DNA of 64,000 nt from positions 496,001 through 560,000 of the forward strand of contig JALJCQ010000023.1 of assembly GCA_023091665.1 (NCBI GenBank), read 5' to 3'. Shown piece by piece: positions 1 through 11,000 of the stretch. Position numbers and translations under genes: made by a program. The stretch comes from Pythium myriotylum (lineage: Eukaryota; Oomycota; Peronosporomycetes; Pythiales; Pythiaceae). The number at the start of each line of letters is the position of its first letter. Position 1 is the first letter of the stretch. The notes beneath the pieces were generated by a model. It did no database searches and was not told where the DNA came from. It worked only from the letters and a program-made list of their open reading frames with translations.

Positions 1-1464
1 CTTCAAGCTCGGCACACAGCTCAGTACTGTCGAGTGTCGCGGGAAGAACATTTCCGTGAATGTTGAGAATGTCGGAGATCGACGTGATCGCCTTGTCGAA
101 CCCCCCCTGGATATCTGTCAGCGCAGCAAGGAGCAAATTGCCGAGACTACAACCTTCCATGAAATTCTCCTTGAAGCGGTAGTTCATGAGCTTGTTCATA
201 ACCTCATCTACCACAAGGCTTTAGCTTTGCAGTGAACGAATTGACAAAAGAGAGGCCTTACCTGAGTCAGAGAGCGCCACCAAGCAATTACGAATATCCC
301 CTGGAGGAAGAATACCCAAGTATTTCCGTAGCGCCCCCGAGTGTCGACCAGAATCAAAAACTGTCACAATCGCGGTGAGGTCTGCAGGGTAGTGACGTAG
401 CTCCTTCAGCAGCACTGCCAATCCTGTGCCCCCTCCGAGCGCGACGATCTTCGGTTTGATCATTTGTTGATCAGCCAGCCTTGCAACTGCAATGAGTTGA
501 TCGATTGAGCTAATCTGCATGAGAGTGAGTGTTAGCCGTTACTGGTACTACAAGGTCTTAGCACGTGGCATGCCCACTACCTGGAAGTCCGGCTGCTCCA
601 TTTCTTCTATCGGCATAACGGTCGAATACTTCCCGTGCAGCTACCACCACATAGACGAAAAATACACTGTGAGTCATTGCTGTTCACTTCTCAGTTTCGA
701 TTACTCACCATTCGCACAGTTACAAGCCCAACTTTGTTCGCGGCTTTGATCTCGTAAAAGACTTTTCTGCCAACGAACAACATCGAAGAAGGCTGCAACA
801 TTAGCCGGCGTCCCATTTCTTTCATGGCTTGAGCAAGTTGAACGACACTCGGGTTGCTCGGGACAAATACGATCTCGGAGAAGAAATCCTGAAGACCAAG
901 AGTGCGCAAGCGCTCAAGCTGCACGTCGTCCTTGCCCACACACACGAGTCCAAGCCTGTACCCGTACACATCTCGCAGTTTCTGCAGTGTTTCTCGAGCC
1001 TTGGCGAACGGCTCGATCGTGCGGGCCTCGGCGATTTGACTCTCATAGTAGGCCTTGATCACCCGTTGCGCAGCCTCAAAGCTCAGTTTCTCTTGCGCGA
1101 TCAAGCTGTCGACGAATCGAGGAAATCTTTTCCGGTACCCGAACGCATGGCGAAACGCCTGCAGAGCCTCGTAGGCTGCCACCGTGTTCGGGAATGCGCG
1201 TTCTCTGATGAGCTGCTGGATTGCACGGTCGATCGCAAAGTGGGCCAGCATGTTGGTGTGGTCGTAGAGCACATCTTCGAGGATCATGACGACCGCGTCA
1301 ATCCGTCGGGGATCTTCGTCCACGCGCTCACCACTGGGGAGCCGACAGCGACGGGCGCGCGACCCGCTGCCCGCGGCTGCAGACGAAAGCGACCCGGCGG
1401 GCGTCGGCGAGGCGTCGGCGCTGCGTCGCCCCACCGTCGGGGCCTTCTTGGTGCTCGTATCCAT
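1..1464 (-). CDS. HAD-like domain fused to CofD/YvcK-family domain (3' end cut by window)
   Basis: Four exons on the minus strand: 1464-709, 640-581, 514-262 and 207 to the window edge; introns 641-708, 515-580 and 208-261 are GT-AG and keep frame. The ATG at 1464 has a good context (ACCATGG). Residues about 65-260 have the HAD fold layout, but all four catalytic motifs look degraded: the motif I segment reads MILEDVLYD instead of FDLDNTLYD, and the motif IV acidic residues are absent (FVGRKVFYEI). Exon 3 begins the CofD/YvcK domain with a nucleotide-binding GGGTGLAVLLKEL and the family signature LPPGDIRNCLVALSDS; exon 4 continues with EGCSLGNLLLAAL and LPATLDSTELCAEL. CofD-type enzymes transfer phospho-lactate groups; YvcK members are UDP-sugar-binding regulators. 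The true substrate here is unknown. The fold assignments are confident, the function is not. It is divergent from the Rab gene. Confidence 0.85.
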
Positions 1465-1528
1465 GGTCGTGCTGACGATGAGAAGGAGCCAAAAGCTGTC
1501 AACACACGTGACCAAAGGTGTTCCGTCA

Positions 1529-1624
1529 AACCGGTTCCCACCGGTTTCTCTGAGCAACCGGTGGAAAGACCGACAAGAAGAGCAACTTGCTCTTCTTGGG
1601 CTCAAACCGGTTCAATACCGGTAT
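1529..1624. promoter_or_regulatory. Cluster of ACCGGT palindromes in a divergent promoter
   Basis: The 236 bp between the HAD-CofD and Rab start codons hold five ACCGGT cores: AACCGGTT at 1529-1536, ACCGGTTT at 1540-1547, AACCGGTG at 1556-1563, AACCGGTT at 1605-1612 and the palindrome ATACCGGTAT at 1615-1624. Density and symmetry suggest a dimeric regulator or shared control of both genes. This is inference; no binding protein is known to me. Confidence 0.4.
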
Positions 1625-1700
1625 CTCTGCGTTCTTTGCGTCCGAGGGCCTTGAGAAAGTGAAGTCGGGAAGGACGAGCGAGGTTGAAGAGAGAAGCCTC

Positions 1701-2691
1701 ATGAGCGACCGCCGCGTGAGTGCCGCGCAAGACGCCGTGATCAAAGTGCTCGTGCTAGGCGACGCCGCGACCGGCAAGACCAGCATCATCAAGCGGTGAG
1801 GAGTCGCTTCTCGCGTGGGAGTAGGGGAGGCACGTGATGACGCGGGGCGCGCTCTCCCGCAGGTATGTCCACGACGCGTTCTCGGAGCACCATCGCACGA
1901 CCATCGGCGTCGACTTCGCGCTCAAGGCTGTGACTGTGTCCGGCACGACCGTGCGCCTCCAGCTGTGGGACATTGCCGGTCAGGAGCACTTTCGCGCGCT
2001 CAACCGGGTGGGTAACTGCTGGAGACGCCGAGGAGATCTTTGTGACACTGATGAGGACCGTGAGGGCGACAGGTGTATTACAAGGACGCGCTCGGAGCGC
2101 TCCTCGTCTACGATATCTCTCGTCCAGAGACGTTTGAGAGTGTGATTAAGGTGCGTGCTTCCACCGTGGCGCGAAGGACGAGCGAGACTGACTCGTATTG
2201 GTGCCGTGGACACACAGTGGAAGAAGGAGATCGACTCGAAAGTGCGCCTGAAGCAGCTTTGTTATCGTGAATGACTGGCTTCCACTCACCAGGTGATGCT
2301 CTGTAGGTAGAACTCCCGAACAACAAGCCGCTACCGGTCATTCTTTGCGGCAACAAGGTTTGATGTTCGCCAATGGCTAATCTCTCCGAAGCGTAGATGT
2401 GACGCAAGCTTGTGGTGTTGGCTGTGCTAGTGTGATCTATCAGGCGACGTTGACCGCAGTTTCCTCGATGCGTTCTGTGAGTCGAACGGGTTCTCCGGCT
2501 GGTTCGAGACGTCAGCGAAGGAGAACAAGCACATCGACGACGCCGGCAAGGCGCTCGTGAGCGCCATTCTCGAGCACAACGATATTTTCGAGCGCAAGGC
2601 CGACCCTCGACGCGCGGATGCGATCCGGCCATCAGTCCACGACGGGAAGAACGCACAGGCTAACTCAGGATGGTGCTGCAGCAGCTTCTAG
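1701..2691 (+). CDS. RAB32: Rab32/38-like small GTPase
   Basis: Exons 1701-1795, 1863-2007, 2073-2150, 2218-2241, 2307-2357 and a last exon from about 2447 to 2691. P-loop GDAATGKTS, switch I with TTIGVDF, and switch [22 protein letters not shown]; the IAGQE form in place of the usual TAGQE is diagnostic of Rab32/38. The G5 motif is ETSAK and the protein ends in CCSSF, a double-cysteine geranylgeranylation site. Rab32 GTPases act on mitochondria-associated and lysosome-related membranes. The junction between the exon ending GGC AAC AAG (2357) and the exon encoding [10 protein letters not shown] is one base out of frame with canonical splicing, exactly at the NKxD base-specificity motif, so the model there is unresolved. 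Identity is confident. Confidence 0.85.
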
Positions 2692-3023
2692 GGCGCACCC
2701 ACGTTGCTTACGCCTAGGAATGAACCCATACCGCAAGAGAATACACCCTAGCCAATTGACCTCCTCACGAGTGCCACGTCCGATCGCGTGGCCTCAACGG
2801 CACGTGCCTCTGGTCCCTCATCTTCAAGCACCTGCCGAAGGTTTGTCCCGCGAGCTATTGACGAACCTAACGGCAACGTCTACTACATGCAAGTAACATA
2901 TAGCTTTCTATTCGAGTCATATACTGTAGCTCCTCACTCCCCCGTGACAGTGCCACCGCGCGTTTGGTTGGTGATCCAGCAGACACATCTCTTCGCGTCC
3001 AAGCCATTGCTGGATTGGTGACC
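2692..3023. other. Intergenic, Rab gene to helicase
   Basis: This stretch holds the 3' flank of the Rab gene and the 5' flank of the helicase. I see no conserved coding sequence and no convincing core promoter motif. Confidence 0.5.
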
Positions 3024-5372
3024 ATGAGCGCTCCAGTTGCGGCCGACAAGGCCAAGATGAAGGCGAACGAGCGCGAGCGGCTCGAGGTCGAGGGGCTGGA
3101 GAGACGCATCGCCGAGCAGACGCCTGCGCGCGGCTCGCAGCTGGCAGAGGCCGAGTCATTTGAGACCTTCCCGCTGTCGCAGGCCACGCTGCGAGGGCTT
3201 CAGAAATGCGGTTTCACCAAGCCGACGCGCATCCAGATCGGCGCGTTGCCGCATGCACTCGCTGGGCGCGACATCCTAGGCGCTGCGAAGACCGGTTCCG
3301 GAAAGACGCTCGCTTTCTTGATCCCGATGCTTGAGAAACTCTATCGTGCGCGGTGGGATGTGGAGGACGGACTCGGTGCGCTCGTCATCTCGCCCACGCG
3401 CGAGCTCGCGCTTCAGATCTTCGAGGTGCTGCGATCTGTGGGCAAGGCGCACACGTTCTCGGCTGGGCTGGTCATCGGAGGCAAGAACTTCAAGGAGGAA
3501 CAATACCGCCTCATCCGAATGAACATTCTCGTGTGTACCCCCGGTCGATTACTTCAGCACATGGAACAGACGCCCAACTTTGATGCCAGCAATCTGCAAC
3601 TACTAGTGCTGGATGAGGCTGACCGCATATTGGATATGGGTTTCCGCGAGCAGCTCAATTCGATTGTGTCATACCTTCCAACGGAGCGGCAAACTATGCT
3701 CTTCTCGGCCACTCAGACCAAATCTGTTAAGGATCTCGCCAAGTTGAGCCTCCACGAACCCGAATACATCGCTGTGCATGAAAAGTCGACGGTGGCTACG
3801 CCCGCGGGACTCCAGCAAAGCTACGTCGTTTGTCCACTGGATCAAAAGCTAGACGTTCTCTTCTCCTTCTTGAAATCGCATCTCAAGCAGAAAACCATCG
3901 TCTTCCTCGCCACATGCCGTCAAGTGCGGTACGTGTATGCACTCTTCTGCAAACTCCAACCAGGCATTCCTCTCTGCGCACTACACGGGAAGTACAAACA
4001 GGGCAGGCGTGTCGAGATCTACTACGAGTTCCTGAACAAGCCTGCGGCGGTGCTGTTCGCGACAGATATTGCAGCGCGTGGACTCGACTTTCCGGCTGTC
4101 GATTGGGTCTTCCAACTGGATTGTCCAGAGGATACTGCAAATTACATTCATCGCGTCGGTCGCACGGCGCGATACAACAAACAGGGCAAGGCCCTCATGA
4201 CACTTTTACCATCAGAAGTTGAAGGCATGAAAAAGCACATGGATGAAGCCCGAATTCCGATCAAGGAGATTAAGTTAAACCCAGCGAAGACTCAGAGTTG
4301 CCGCACTAAGGTCACATCGGCCGTTGCGGCAGACAAAGACCTGAAAGCCCTCGGTCAGAAGGCGTTCATGTCTTATGTGAGGTCTGTATTTCTGATGCCG
4401 CTCAAGGACGTTTTCGACGCATCACAGCTGCCATTGCAGGACTTCGCTCAGTCGTATGGCCTCGCCGGAGCGCCGCGTATGCCCTTTCTTGAGAAAATGC
4501 AGGCTGATCAATCGAATGATGCCGACCGTGAGAAGCTCCGCGAGGAGCTGCGCAGCAAAAAGAATGTCAACCGCAAGCTGGCGCTCCTCAAGGAGAAAAT
4601 CAAAGCTGAGAAGGCCAAGAAAAAGCTCGATCGTGAACTGGCAACGATAAAGAAGGAGAAGGCTCAGGCTGTCAAACAGGCAGAGCGTGAAAATGAAGAA
4701 GAAGAGGACGATTTCATGGTCGTCAAGCGCCATCATGCATGGGACAAGCCTGAAGACGACGCCCAAGAGGATGATGTGGTGGATGCTGAGGCTGAGATTG
4801 AAGCCCAACGCCGGAAAAAGAAAGAGAAGAAAGAAAAGAAGCTTAAGATTCGTGTGGACAGTGAGCCACTCAACAAGTCGAAGATTGTTTTCGATGACGA
4901 GGGCAACAGTATGAGCGTGCTTGAGCGAATCGGTGTCAAGCATATCGAAGGCGTCAACGAGTTCGCCGACGTGGAGCTCAAGTCCAAGCAGTTCGCCGAC
5001 CAGGTCGCCGCTCGCCTCAAGGCCAAGGACGCCGAAGATCGTCGCCTTGAGAAAGAACGTGTGCGTGCCAAGCACACGAAGAAGCGTCTTAAACAGAAGG
5101 GAGAGCGTCTTGGTGGAGATGAGGACGGTGAAGATGACGGCGCCGTACTCGCGACACCGTCGGTTGCTGAATCAGATGACGAGGAGATGGAGAGTGAGAC
5201 GGAAGACAGCGATGGAGGGAGTGAAGAAAACGATAGTAGTGACGAGAGCATGGACGATAGTGAGAAAGGCAGTGACGAAGACGATCGTGCGGTTAAGCGA
5301 CGGAGAGTGGATCGTTCGGCAGTAGCGAGCCAAGAAGAACTGGCGCTTCGTTTACTCCAGAAGAAGCGATAG
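3024..5372 (+). CDS. DDX10: DEAD-box RNA helicase, DBP4/DDX10 type
   Basis: Single exon, 782 residues from the ATG at 3024 (ACCATGA context); an in-frame ATG at 2964 would add 20 residues without similarity. Helicase core motifs in order: Q-motif region around FTKPTRIQ, motif I AAKTGSGKT, PTRELA, TPGRLLQ, DEAD in LVLDEADRILDMGF, SAT, the ARGLDFP segment and HRVGRTAR. After the core comes the DBP4-type extension (FMSYVRSVFLMPLKDVF) and then a highly charged tail with Lys-rich coiled coil and acidic Asp/Glu/Ser runs. DBP4/DDX10 acts in the nucleolus, releasing U14 snoRNA from pre-rRNA during small-subunit assembly. The motif order, the extension and the tail make the subfamily assignment strong. 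Confidence 0.93.
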   Translation: MSAPVAADKAKMKANERERLEVEGLERRIAEQTPARGSQLAEAESFETFPLSQATLRGLQKCGFTKPTRIQIGALPHALAGRDILGAAKTGSGKTLAFLIPMLEKLYRARWDVEDGLGALVISPTRELALQIFEVLRSVGKAHTFSAGLVIGGKNFKEEQYRLIRMNILVCTPGRLLQHMEQTPNFDASNLQLLVLDEADRILDMGFREQLNSIVSYLPTERQTMLFSATQTKSVKDLAKLSLHEPEYIAVHEKSTVATPAGLQQSYVVCPLDQKLDVLFSFLKSHLKQKTIVFLATCRQVRYVYALFCKLQPGIPLCALHGKYKQGRRVEIYYEFLNKPAAVLFATDIAARGLDFPAVDWVFQLDCPEDTANYIHRVGRTARYNKQGKALMTLLPSEVEGMKKHMDEARIPIKEIKLNPAKTQSCRTKVTSAVAADKDLKALGQKAFMSYVRSVFLMPLKDVFDASQLPLQDFAQSYGLAGAPRMPFLEKMQADQSNDADREKLREELRSKKNVNRKLALLKEKIKAEKAKKKLDRELATIKKEKAQAVKQAERENEEEEDDFMVVKRHHAWDKPEDDAQEDDVVDAEAEIEAQRRKKKEKKEKKLKIRVDSEPLNKSKIVFDDEGNSMSVLERIGVKHIEGVNEFADVELKSKQFADQVAARLKAKDAEDRRLEKERVRAKHTKKRLKQKGERLGGDEDGEDDGAVLATPSVAESDDEEMESETEDSDGGSEENDSSDESMDDSEKGSDEDDRAVKRRRVDRSAVASQEELALRLLQKKR

Positions 5373-5486
5373 GTTTGAGTGAATTACTTGATAGAAATCG
5401 CTTCTCTGCTTTCACCTCCGCACTTCGCAATGATAATCTGATAAGCTTTGGTCTGTATACTCGCCACACATGAATCAGTCATCTTG

Positions 5487-6680
5487 CTAGTGGTATACGC
5501 TGGCCGCTGAATGGGCAAAACTCGGACTCCAACTACCTTCCTCCCCGCCGTCACTAGACTCCTTACCCACGGCATCAATCTCGTCGTCCCCAACGTCGGA
5601 TAGTGATACTGTTGAATCATCCACCAAGCTCCACGAAGTAGCATCAAAAGGAACAATTGGAGCCTCCAGCTGCGGCGGCACCCAATCATCATAGCGCTCC
5701 ACGTCGTCTATGAAGAAGCTCGGGAGCTCTTCTTGGGCCACATCGTCGATACCAAACCGAACTGAATCGACAAAAGATGATAATGGTACATCTGCAGAAG
5801 CATCGACTGCATCAGGGGACTCGGTACTTATAGTGACAGAGTTCATCTTTACTTGCTTCTTCAGCGTAGGAGAGACCTTGATGTGTCCTCGTTTCTTAGG
5901 ATTACGACGACGTTGCTGCGCCTTTATATACTTCGAGATGGTTTTCTTGGGCACAATAGATGGCGAAGACTGGAAGTCTAACGAAGGCATGAAAGACGCC
6001 TTTTCACGCGCAAGTGTTGAATACCACCGATTCTTGACCATGTTGTCGGTCCGCCCATCGAGCTTCTTAGCTATCGTTGCCCACTTGTTGCCTACTCTGT
6101 GCTGCCACGCAATAATGACTTCATCTTCGCTACGCTGCCAAGGCCCGTGGTTGAGATCTGGTCGTACTTGGTTTTGCCAACGTTCACGACACTGCTTCGC
6201 ACTTCGTCCAGGAAGCTGAGACGCCACGAGCGCCCAGTTCTCACGCTCATTCTTCTCCACTAAAACAGTAAGCGCTGCATCTTCTTCCGGAGACCATTTT
6301 CGCTTCTCTGGCGAAGATCCGTAGTTTGTCAACTGAGCCCATCGCTTGCGACAGCAGCTCTCTGATCGGGACTTTCGCCGGGACGAAACCATCGCTGCGA
6401 TGTCGCGCCACTTTTTCGGTCCATGCCTCTTGACTGCTGCTCGAAGCAAGGCGTCCTGCATAAACGATGGGTATGAGGCATAACGAAACACACTTCCTGT
6501 AACTCCTCGCTGGAGACCAACATCGCGTTCTGCCCACGGATCCTCCTCGACGGTTTGACTCTTTGTCGACGCATGGCGTTGCCTGGGTGAGCAGTTACAT
6601 GTCAGCATCAGCGGGATGAAGCTGAGCATAGTGACGGGCCCAACGCACCGAATCACTCGGGTACTCGAACGAACCACCAT
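5487..6680 (-). CDS. Myb-repeat (R2R3/3R type) DNA-binding protein
   Basis: Single open frame of 397 residues from the first ATG at 6680; the first 50 or so residues are low in similarity and could be leader or a mis-joined exon. Three Myb/SANT-like repeats follow each other at about residues 75-225: a divergent first repeat (VKRHGPKKWRDIAAM), a second with WSPEEDAALTVLVEKNE and CRERWQNQ, and a third with WQRSEDEVIIAWQHRVGNKW and KNRWYSTL. The tryptophan spacing and the KNRW ending fit animal/plant c-Myb type repeats. Downstream are a basic stretch (QQRRRNPKKRG) and an acidic Ser/Asp-rich C-terminus suited to transcriptional activation. Predicted to be a nuclear transcription factor. It converges with the helicase, 114 bp apart. 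Confidence 0.82.
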   Translation of the reverse strand: MVVRSSTRVIRCVGPVTMLSFIPLMLTCNCSPRQRHASTKSQTVEEDPWAERDVGLQRGVTGSVFRYASYPSFMQDALLRAAVKRHGPKKWRDIAAMVSSRRKSRSESCCRKRWAQLTNYGSSPEKRKWSPEEDAALTVLVEKNERENWALVASQLPGRSAKQCRERWQNQVRPDLNHGPWQRSEDEVIIAWQHRVGNKWATIAKKLDGRTDNMVKNRWYSTLAREKASFMPSLDFQSSPSIVPKKTISKYIKAQQRRRNPKKRGHIKVSPTLKKQVKMNSVTISTESPDAVDASADVPLSSFVDSVRFGIDDVAQEELPSFFIDDVERYDDWVPPQLEAPIVPFDATSWSLVDDSTVSLSDVGDDEIDAVGKESSDGGEEGSWSPSFAHSAASVYH

Positions 6681-6702
6681 CAAGTGACCTCGTCCTCGTC
6701 CT

Positions 6703-6705
<3 letters not shown>

Positions 6706-6800
<95 letters not shown>

Positions 6801-6813
6801 ATCTATCTATCTC
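6706..6813. repeat. (TC)n microsatellite grading into (ATCT)n
   Basis: A perfect TC dinucleotide tract runs from 6706 to 6786, about 40 units, followed by an interrupted CT/ATCT stretch to 6813. It lies 25 bp upstream of the Myb gene ATG, so on that strand the leader or core promoter would be a GA-rich tract. It also generates a spurious Ser-Leu open frame on the plus strand. Confidence 0.97.
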
Positions 6814-6983
6814 GAAAAGAACAACCGCAAACGGTCGAAACTACATGCCTTGCGCCACTATCGTGTGTGCGAAGCGACGTTGAGTAAGCTCCTTCTTCTT
6901 CTTGGACCACAAGTGCCTGCCAATTTCGTCGCGTGGGTCAGTTGGTGTGCGGGACGAGGCATTGATGCTTCTCGACCAGAGAG

Positions 6984-8063
6984 ATGATTCCATCACCAAG
7001 AAACGGCGCGATAGTTCATATCGACGCACCATCGTCACAATCTTCTGAACTGGGACTGTGCTATGGGTTCGGAGGACAAGAATATCAATATCTGCTGTCA
7101 GCGACATTCAATACGACATTTCAATGTGGCACGCAATACGGCAGTGCGTACGAAGAGACCGAGTCACTATCTGTTAGTGATCGTCGAGAGAACGCTCAGC
7201 CTTTGACTTCGCGGCCCGAAACAATGCACGGAGAAGGGGAAGACGAGACGTACGGCGACGATGGCTTCGAGGAATATTCGGATGAGTTCGAGTCTGATGA
7301 ATCGGAGACTGTTGGAAAGAACCCTTCACCGAACAAGAAGCTCACCTCACAACCTGCACTCCCGAACAGGTATCAAACTGGTAGTCTAGTTCAAGTGTAT
7401 TGGGCCGACGAAAGGCGGTGGTTCAACGGTCGAGTAGCTGGCTGTGATGCCTGCAGGTGTTTTGTGATTTACGATGACGGTGATCAGCAATGGGAACAGG
7501 TGGAGGCGATTCGACAAGCACCACCATGGAATGATGGCGAACAGCTACAACTTCTGGGAATTGCGTCACACGCGATCATTGGACGACGCGCTGTTGTATA
7601 TTGGAAAGACCAGGAGAGATGGTTTGGAGGATCTATCACAAATGTGGCAAACACACAAGTACAAATCACGTATGATGATGGCGAAACACAATGGATTCCG
7701 GAGGGTAAGTTCCCAGACGTGGTACTGAAAAAATCAATGGGGGAACCACCGGGGAATCAATGTGGCCACGAGACCACTGACTGCAATGGACGAATAATTA
7801 CTCCACGAAACTACACTCCAGTAGTTGCTAGCCATTTCGAGCCTCTCCGAGTCGCGCGACCGTACCATCCCCTGCTGAAGAACCATTTGGGATCAATCGT
7901 CGTTGTGCGTAACAGGGACTCACGAGTATCACGTCCAAATTACTCTCGGGCTATGCCAAGTCTAGAATATAGCAGCATTGCGCCAGGAAGAGACCTCTCG
8001 AATGCAACAAGAAATTGTCAAGTTCAGACAGATATCACAATTGAAATGGTCACGTCAACTTAA
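6984..8063 (+). CDS. Tandem Tudor-like domain protein
   Basis: Single open frame. The ATG at 6984 gives 359 residues; the ATG at 7224 (279 residues, start MHGEGEDE) is equally possible because conserved sequence begins only after it. An acidic N-terminal segment ([13 protein letters not shown]) precedes two similar modules: [16 protein letters not shown] with [12 protein letters not shown] (about residues 135-172), and [15 protein letters not shown] with [12 protein letters not shown] (about residues 205-243). This aromatic-rich strand pattern ending in YDDG-W is typical of Tudor/PWWP-like folds that bind methylated lysine or arginine. The C-terminus is Arg/Pro/Ser-rich and has no recognised domain. 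Its stop codon at 8061-8063 overlaps the stop of the convergent P4-ATPase gene. A chromatin role is inference. Confidence 0.75.
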   Translation: MIPSPRNGAIVHIDAPSSQSSELGLCYGFGGQEYQYLLSATFNTTFQCGTQYGSAYEETESLSVSDRRENAQPLTSRPETMHGEGEDETYGDDGFEEYSDEFESDESETVGKNPSPNKKLTSQPALPNRYQTGSLVQVYWADERRWFNGRVAGCDACRCFVIYDDGDQQWEQVEAIRQAPPWNDGEQLQLLGIASHAIIGRRAVVYWKDQERWFGGSITNVANTQVQITYDDGETQWIPEGKFPDVVLKKSMGEPPGNQCGHETTDCNGRIITPRNYTPVVASHFEPLRVARPYHPLLKNHLGSIVVVRNRDSRVSRPNYSRAMPSLEYSSIAPGRDLSNATRNCQVQTDITIEMVTST

Positions 8064-11000
8064 GCATTCTTCTGGCCTCGAACCGATTTCATGATTTTCT
8101 TGAATGAAGCGCGGTTTCCGCGGACCGATGACATTTCCATTGGCTGACTAGCAAGATTTTCTTCGTTTCGGAATGGCTGTAAATGCAAAGACTGCTTGCG
8201 AGCCAGACCTGATCGAGGGGAGGTCGGGGTAGTTGAAGCAGCTTCAACGTCACTATCCACGTTCTCGTCTTCAGAGAATGCATAACCGTGGTACTGCATC
8301 GCGGGCGACGCTGACGCATCTGTTGCTATGCCTGAAGAACCCAAGTGAGACGTATTTACTCCAAGCGTTGCGTTCGTCTCGAACCAAGACGATGAGCCCA
8401 TATGATGAAATGATCCCCGTGCACGTACGGCACGACCGGTCTCCAGCGCACCTTGAGTATCAGTTATGAGACTCTCAGACAACGGAGATGACCGACGGAA
8501 TGAGTCACGCTCGTCTTCGAACGGCGGGATCTGACGGAGCATCTTCGCGTAATCAACAATGTTGGGAGTCGCAGTCACAGCTTGAACATCAGTATCCCAG
8601 CTAACTTGTTGTGCTTGGTGCTCCCTCGAAAGACTTCGAGGCGAATTGCGGAGACTCAGCTTGTCGCGCTCCTGTAAAATATGGTATGTAGAAGGGAACG
8701 CAAGGCGCCGCATCATTTTCCAAATGACGTCTCGCATCAACCCAATCGTGACTACGACCACACACAAACACCAAAAAGTCGGAATCTGCTGGACATACGT
8801 CATTTCACCACGTGCATGTACAATGCGGCTGTGAGGGTTCGCAATGAGATTTCCAACGATAAACCAAAGGGCAACAGAAGCTGCAACAGTGATGACAAAA
8901 TTCCACGTGATCAAGAAAGTCTCAAGACAGAGCTTCAAGTTCACAACAATGACGAGGTTGGTAAACACGACAAAGCCCATCGTCACGAGGCTGTCGCTTT
9001 TACCGTCATGAGACATAACGGTTGGACTCGACAACAGCGAGAAACCCTCGAATGCCCAGGTTGAAACGAAGAAAATCACAATGGAGTGCCAGACACCGTT
9101 GAAGATCCATGGCCAAAAGACGTTGCGGCGGAGAAGTATGTTCTTTTGTCCCAGGGAGTACAAATACGGGAACTGGGATGCACTCTCGGGCGATACGTCT
9201 TGATCAAACACCGCAAACAGCACAAGTGGAAGACTTGTGTAGAGAACATTGAAGGTCTGGGCTGCAATATCAATGATCAAAGGCTGGCCAGAAAATCCGC
9301 AAAAACAACCGAACCAGAACGTCGTTAGCACGTAGGTCACATTCTTGTACAGCATATAGCTCATCAACTTCGCAACGCGTCGATATGCCCATCGCCCATG
9401 CACGAAGAGCAACCTTTGAAGGAATCGAAACTGAGCGATAGCATAATCCGACGCATTCACGGCTTGTGTGCCCTCCTGACCAGATATACCGACACCGATA
9501 TGGGCTGCCTGAATCATTCCAACATCATTTGCGCCGTCTCCAATCGCGAGAGTGATACTCTCAGGTTCGCTTTGCCGAACCATATCTATGACGTCTGCTT
9601 TCTGCTTCGGAGACACTCGACAGCAAATTACCGACTTGCAGGCTTTCGAGACTTCGTAAAAGAGAGGGCGAAGACGTGGACGAAGTGCGAACTCCAGAGT
9701 TGAACCGTCAATGACGAGCGCGAGGCATGGTGCAGGTGGTGTGTGGCTTTCTGTAGCAAAGTCTTGAAGCCTAGCATTCGGAGTCGAAGCAGAACCCAGC
9801 AGAGCTCCATATTCATCGACAGATTCGTCATCCAGATCTCCGTCGCTGTCATTACTAACTGGCAGACTTCTTGATTTCATGTGCTTACTTTGACGGGTTC
9901 TTGAGCCACTACTCTTCAACGCTCTGCGGTTGTTATCTCCCGAAAGCCATCGTGAGAAGGCTTCGTAAAATGAGCTTGATTTAGTGGATCTTTTTATCCT
10001 CCGCCGCTTTCGACGAGTACCCGATAGAACACCACTGGAACTGGACCTTTTGTTCGTTAGTGCAACGGCTTGGGAATGCCAAGTGAGTACTTCCTTGAGA
10101 GCTTTCAGTGTTGATACGTAATCTTCACAACTAATTTGTTTCACGACCATGTTGTTCGCGAGTAGATTGCAGGCGTAACCAATGTTTACAGCAGTCTCCA
10201 TCTTATCGCCAGTAAGGGTCCAAATTTTCATATTAGTCTCCTGTAGAAGCTCGAGTGTCTTCGGAACACCAACTTGCAGCTTATCTTGGATCCCAGTAAT
10301 ACCGAGTAGTTCTAGTTCTTGCTCGATTTCATTCATCAGAGGGTCAATGGCATTAGCTAGTCCCTGGCGGCGTTTAACCAGTTCATCCATCGAAGAAGAA
10401 GCATCCTGAAAACGCAGGTTCCACTCCTCGTATGAAGCGCGATCAATAATCTTATGGGCGAGACATAAAGTACGCATGCCACCTTTTGCGTAGTTTGAGA
10501 GCTGATCAAACACTCGTTCCACCATTTCCGATTGCGCCTGTGTAACCGTAAGACGCTCGAATATAACGTTGTCTGCCCCTTTACAGAATAGCTCGATGTT
10601 TCCTTCGGGTGTTTCCACGATGATTGACATTCTCTTCCTATCGCTGTCAAACTCGAGGACATTACGTATCTTGTACACAGAGTGAGACGAGCCACTTCCT
10701 GCCTCCACCAGTGTTATCGTAGTTGGTGTTCGATGGACGAAACGCACGTTGCAGAATGCTGCCGCAGATACCAGAGCCTGTTCATCTGGTGAGGAAGCAG
10801 AGTATTCAGGTATACTTGCCGAACACATCTCTGCAAATGACTTCGCCGGAATCAATGTATGACAGAGGGCCAAGTGCCTCAAAAACAACTGGATCTTCGA
10901 ACCTTGAACTCCACCTGCTTGCAGGTCTGCAAATAATTCCGTTGGATCAAAATCAACGAAGCGTGCATCATCTCCACCACCACCGAACGAACTCTCCATT

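Noticed and set aside
4422..5075. 217-codon antisense frame rich in Leu
   Set aside because: It is the complement of the Lys/Glu-rich helicase tail.
6684..6887. Plus-strand open frame of alternating Ser and Leu
   Set aside because: It is simply the translation of the TC microsatellite.
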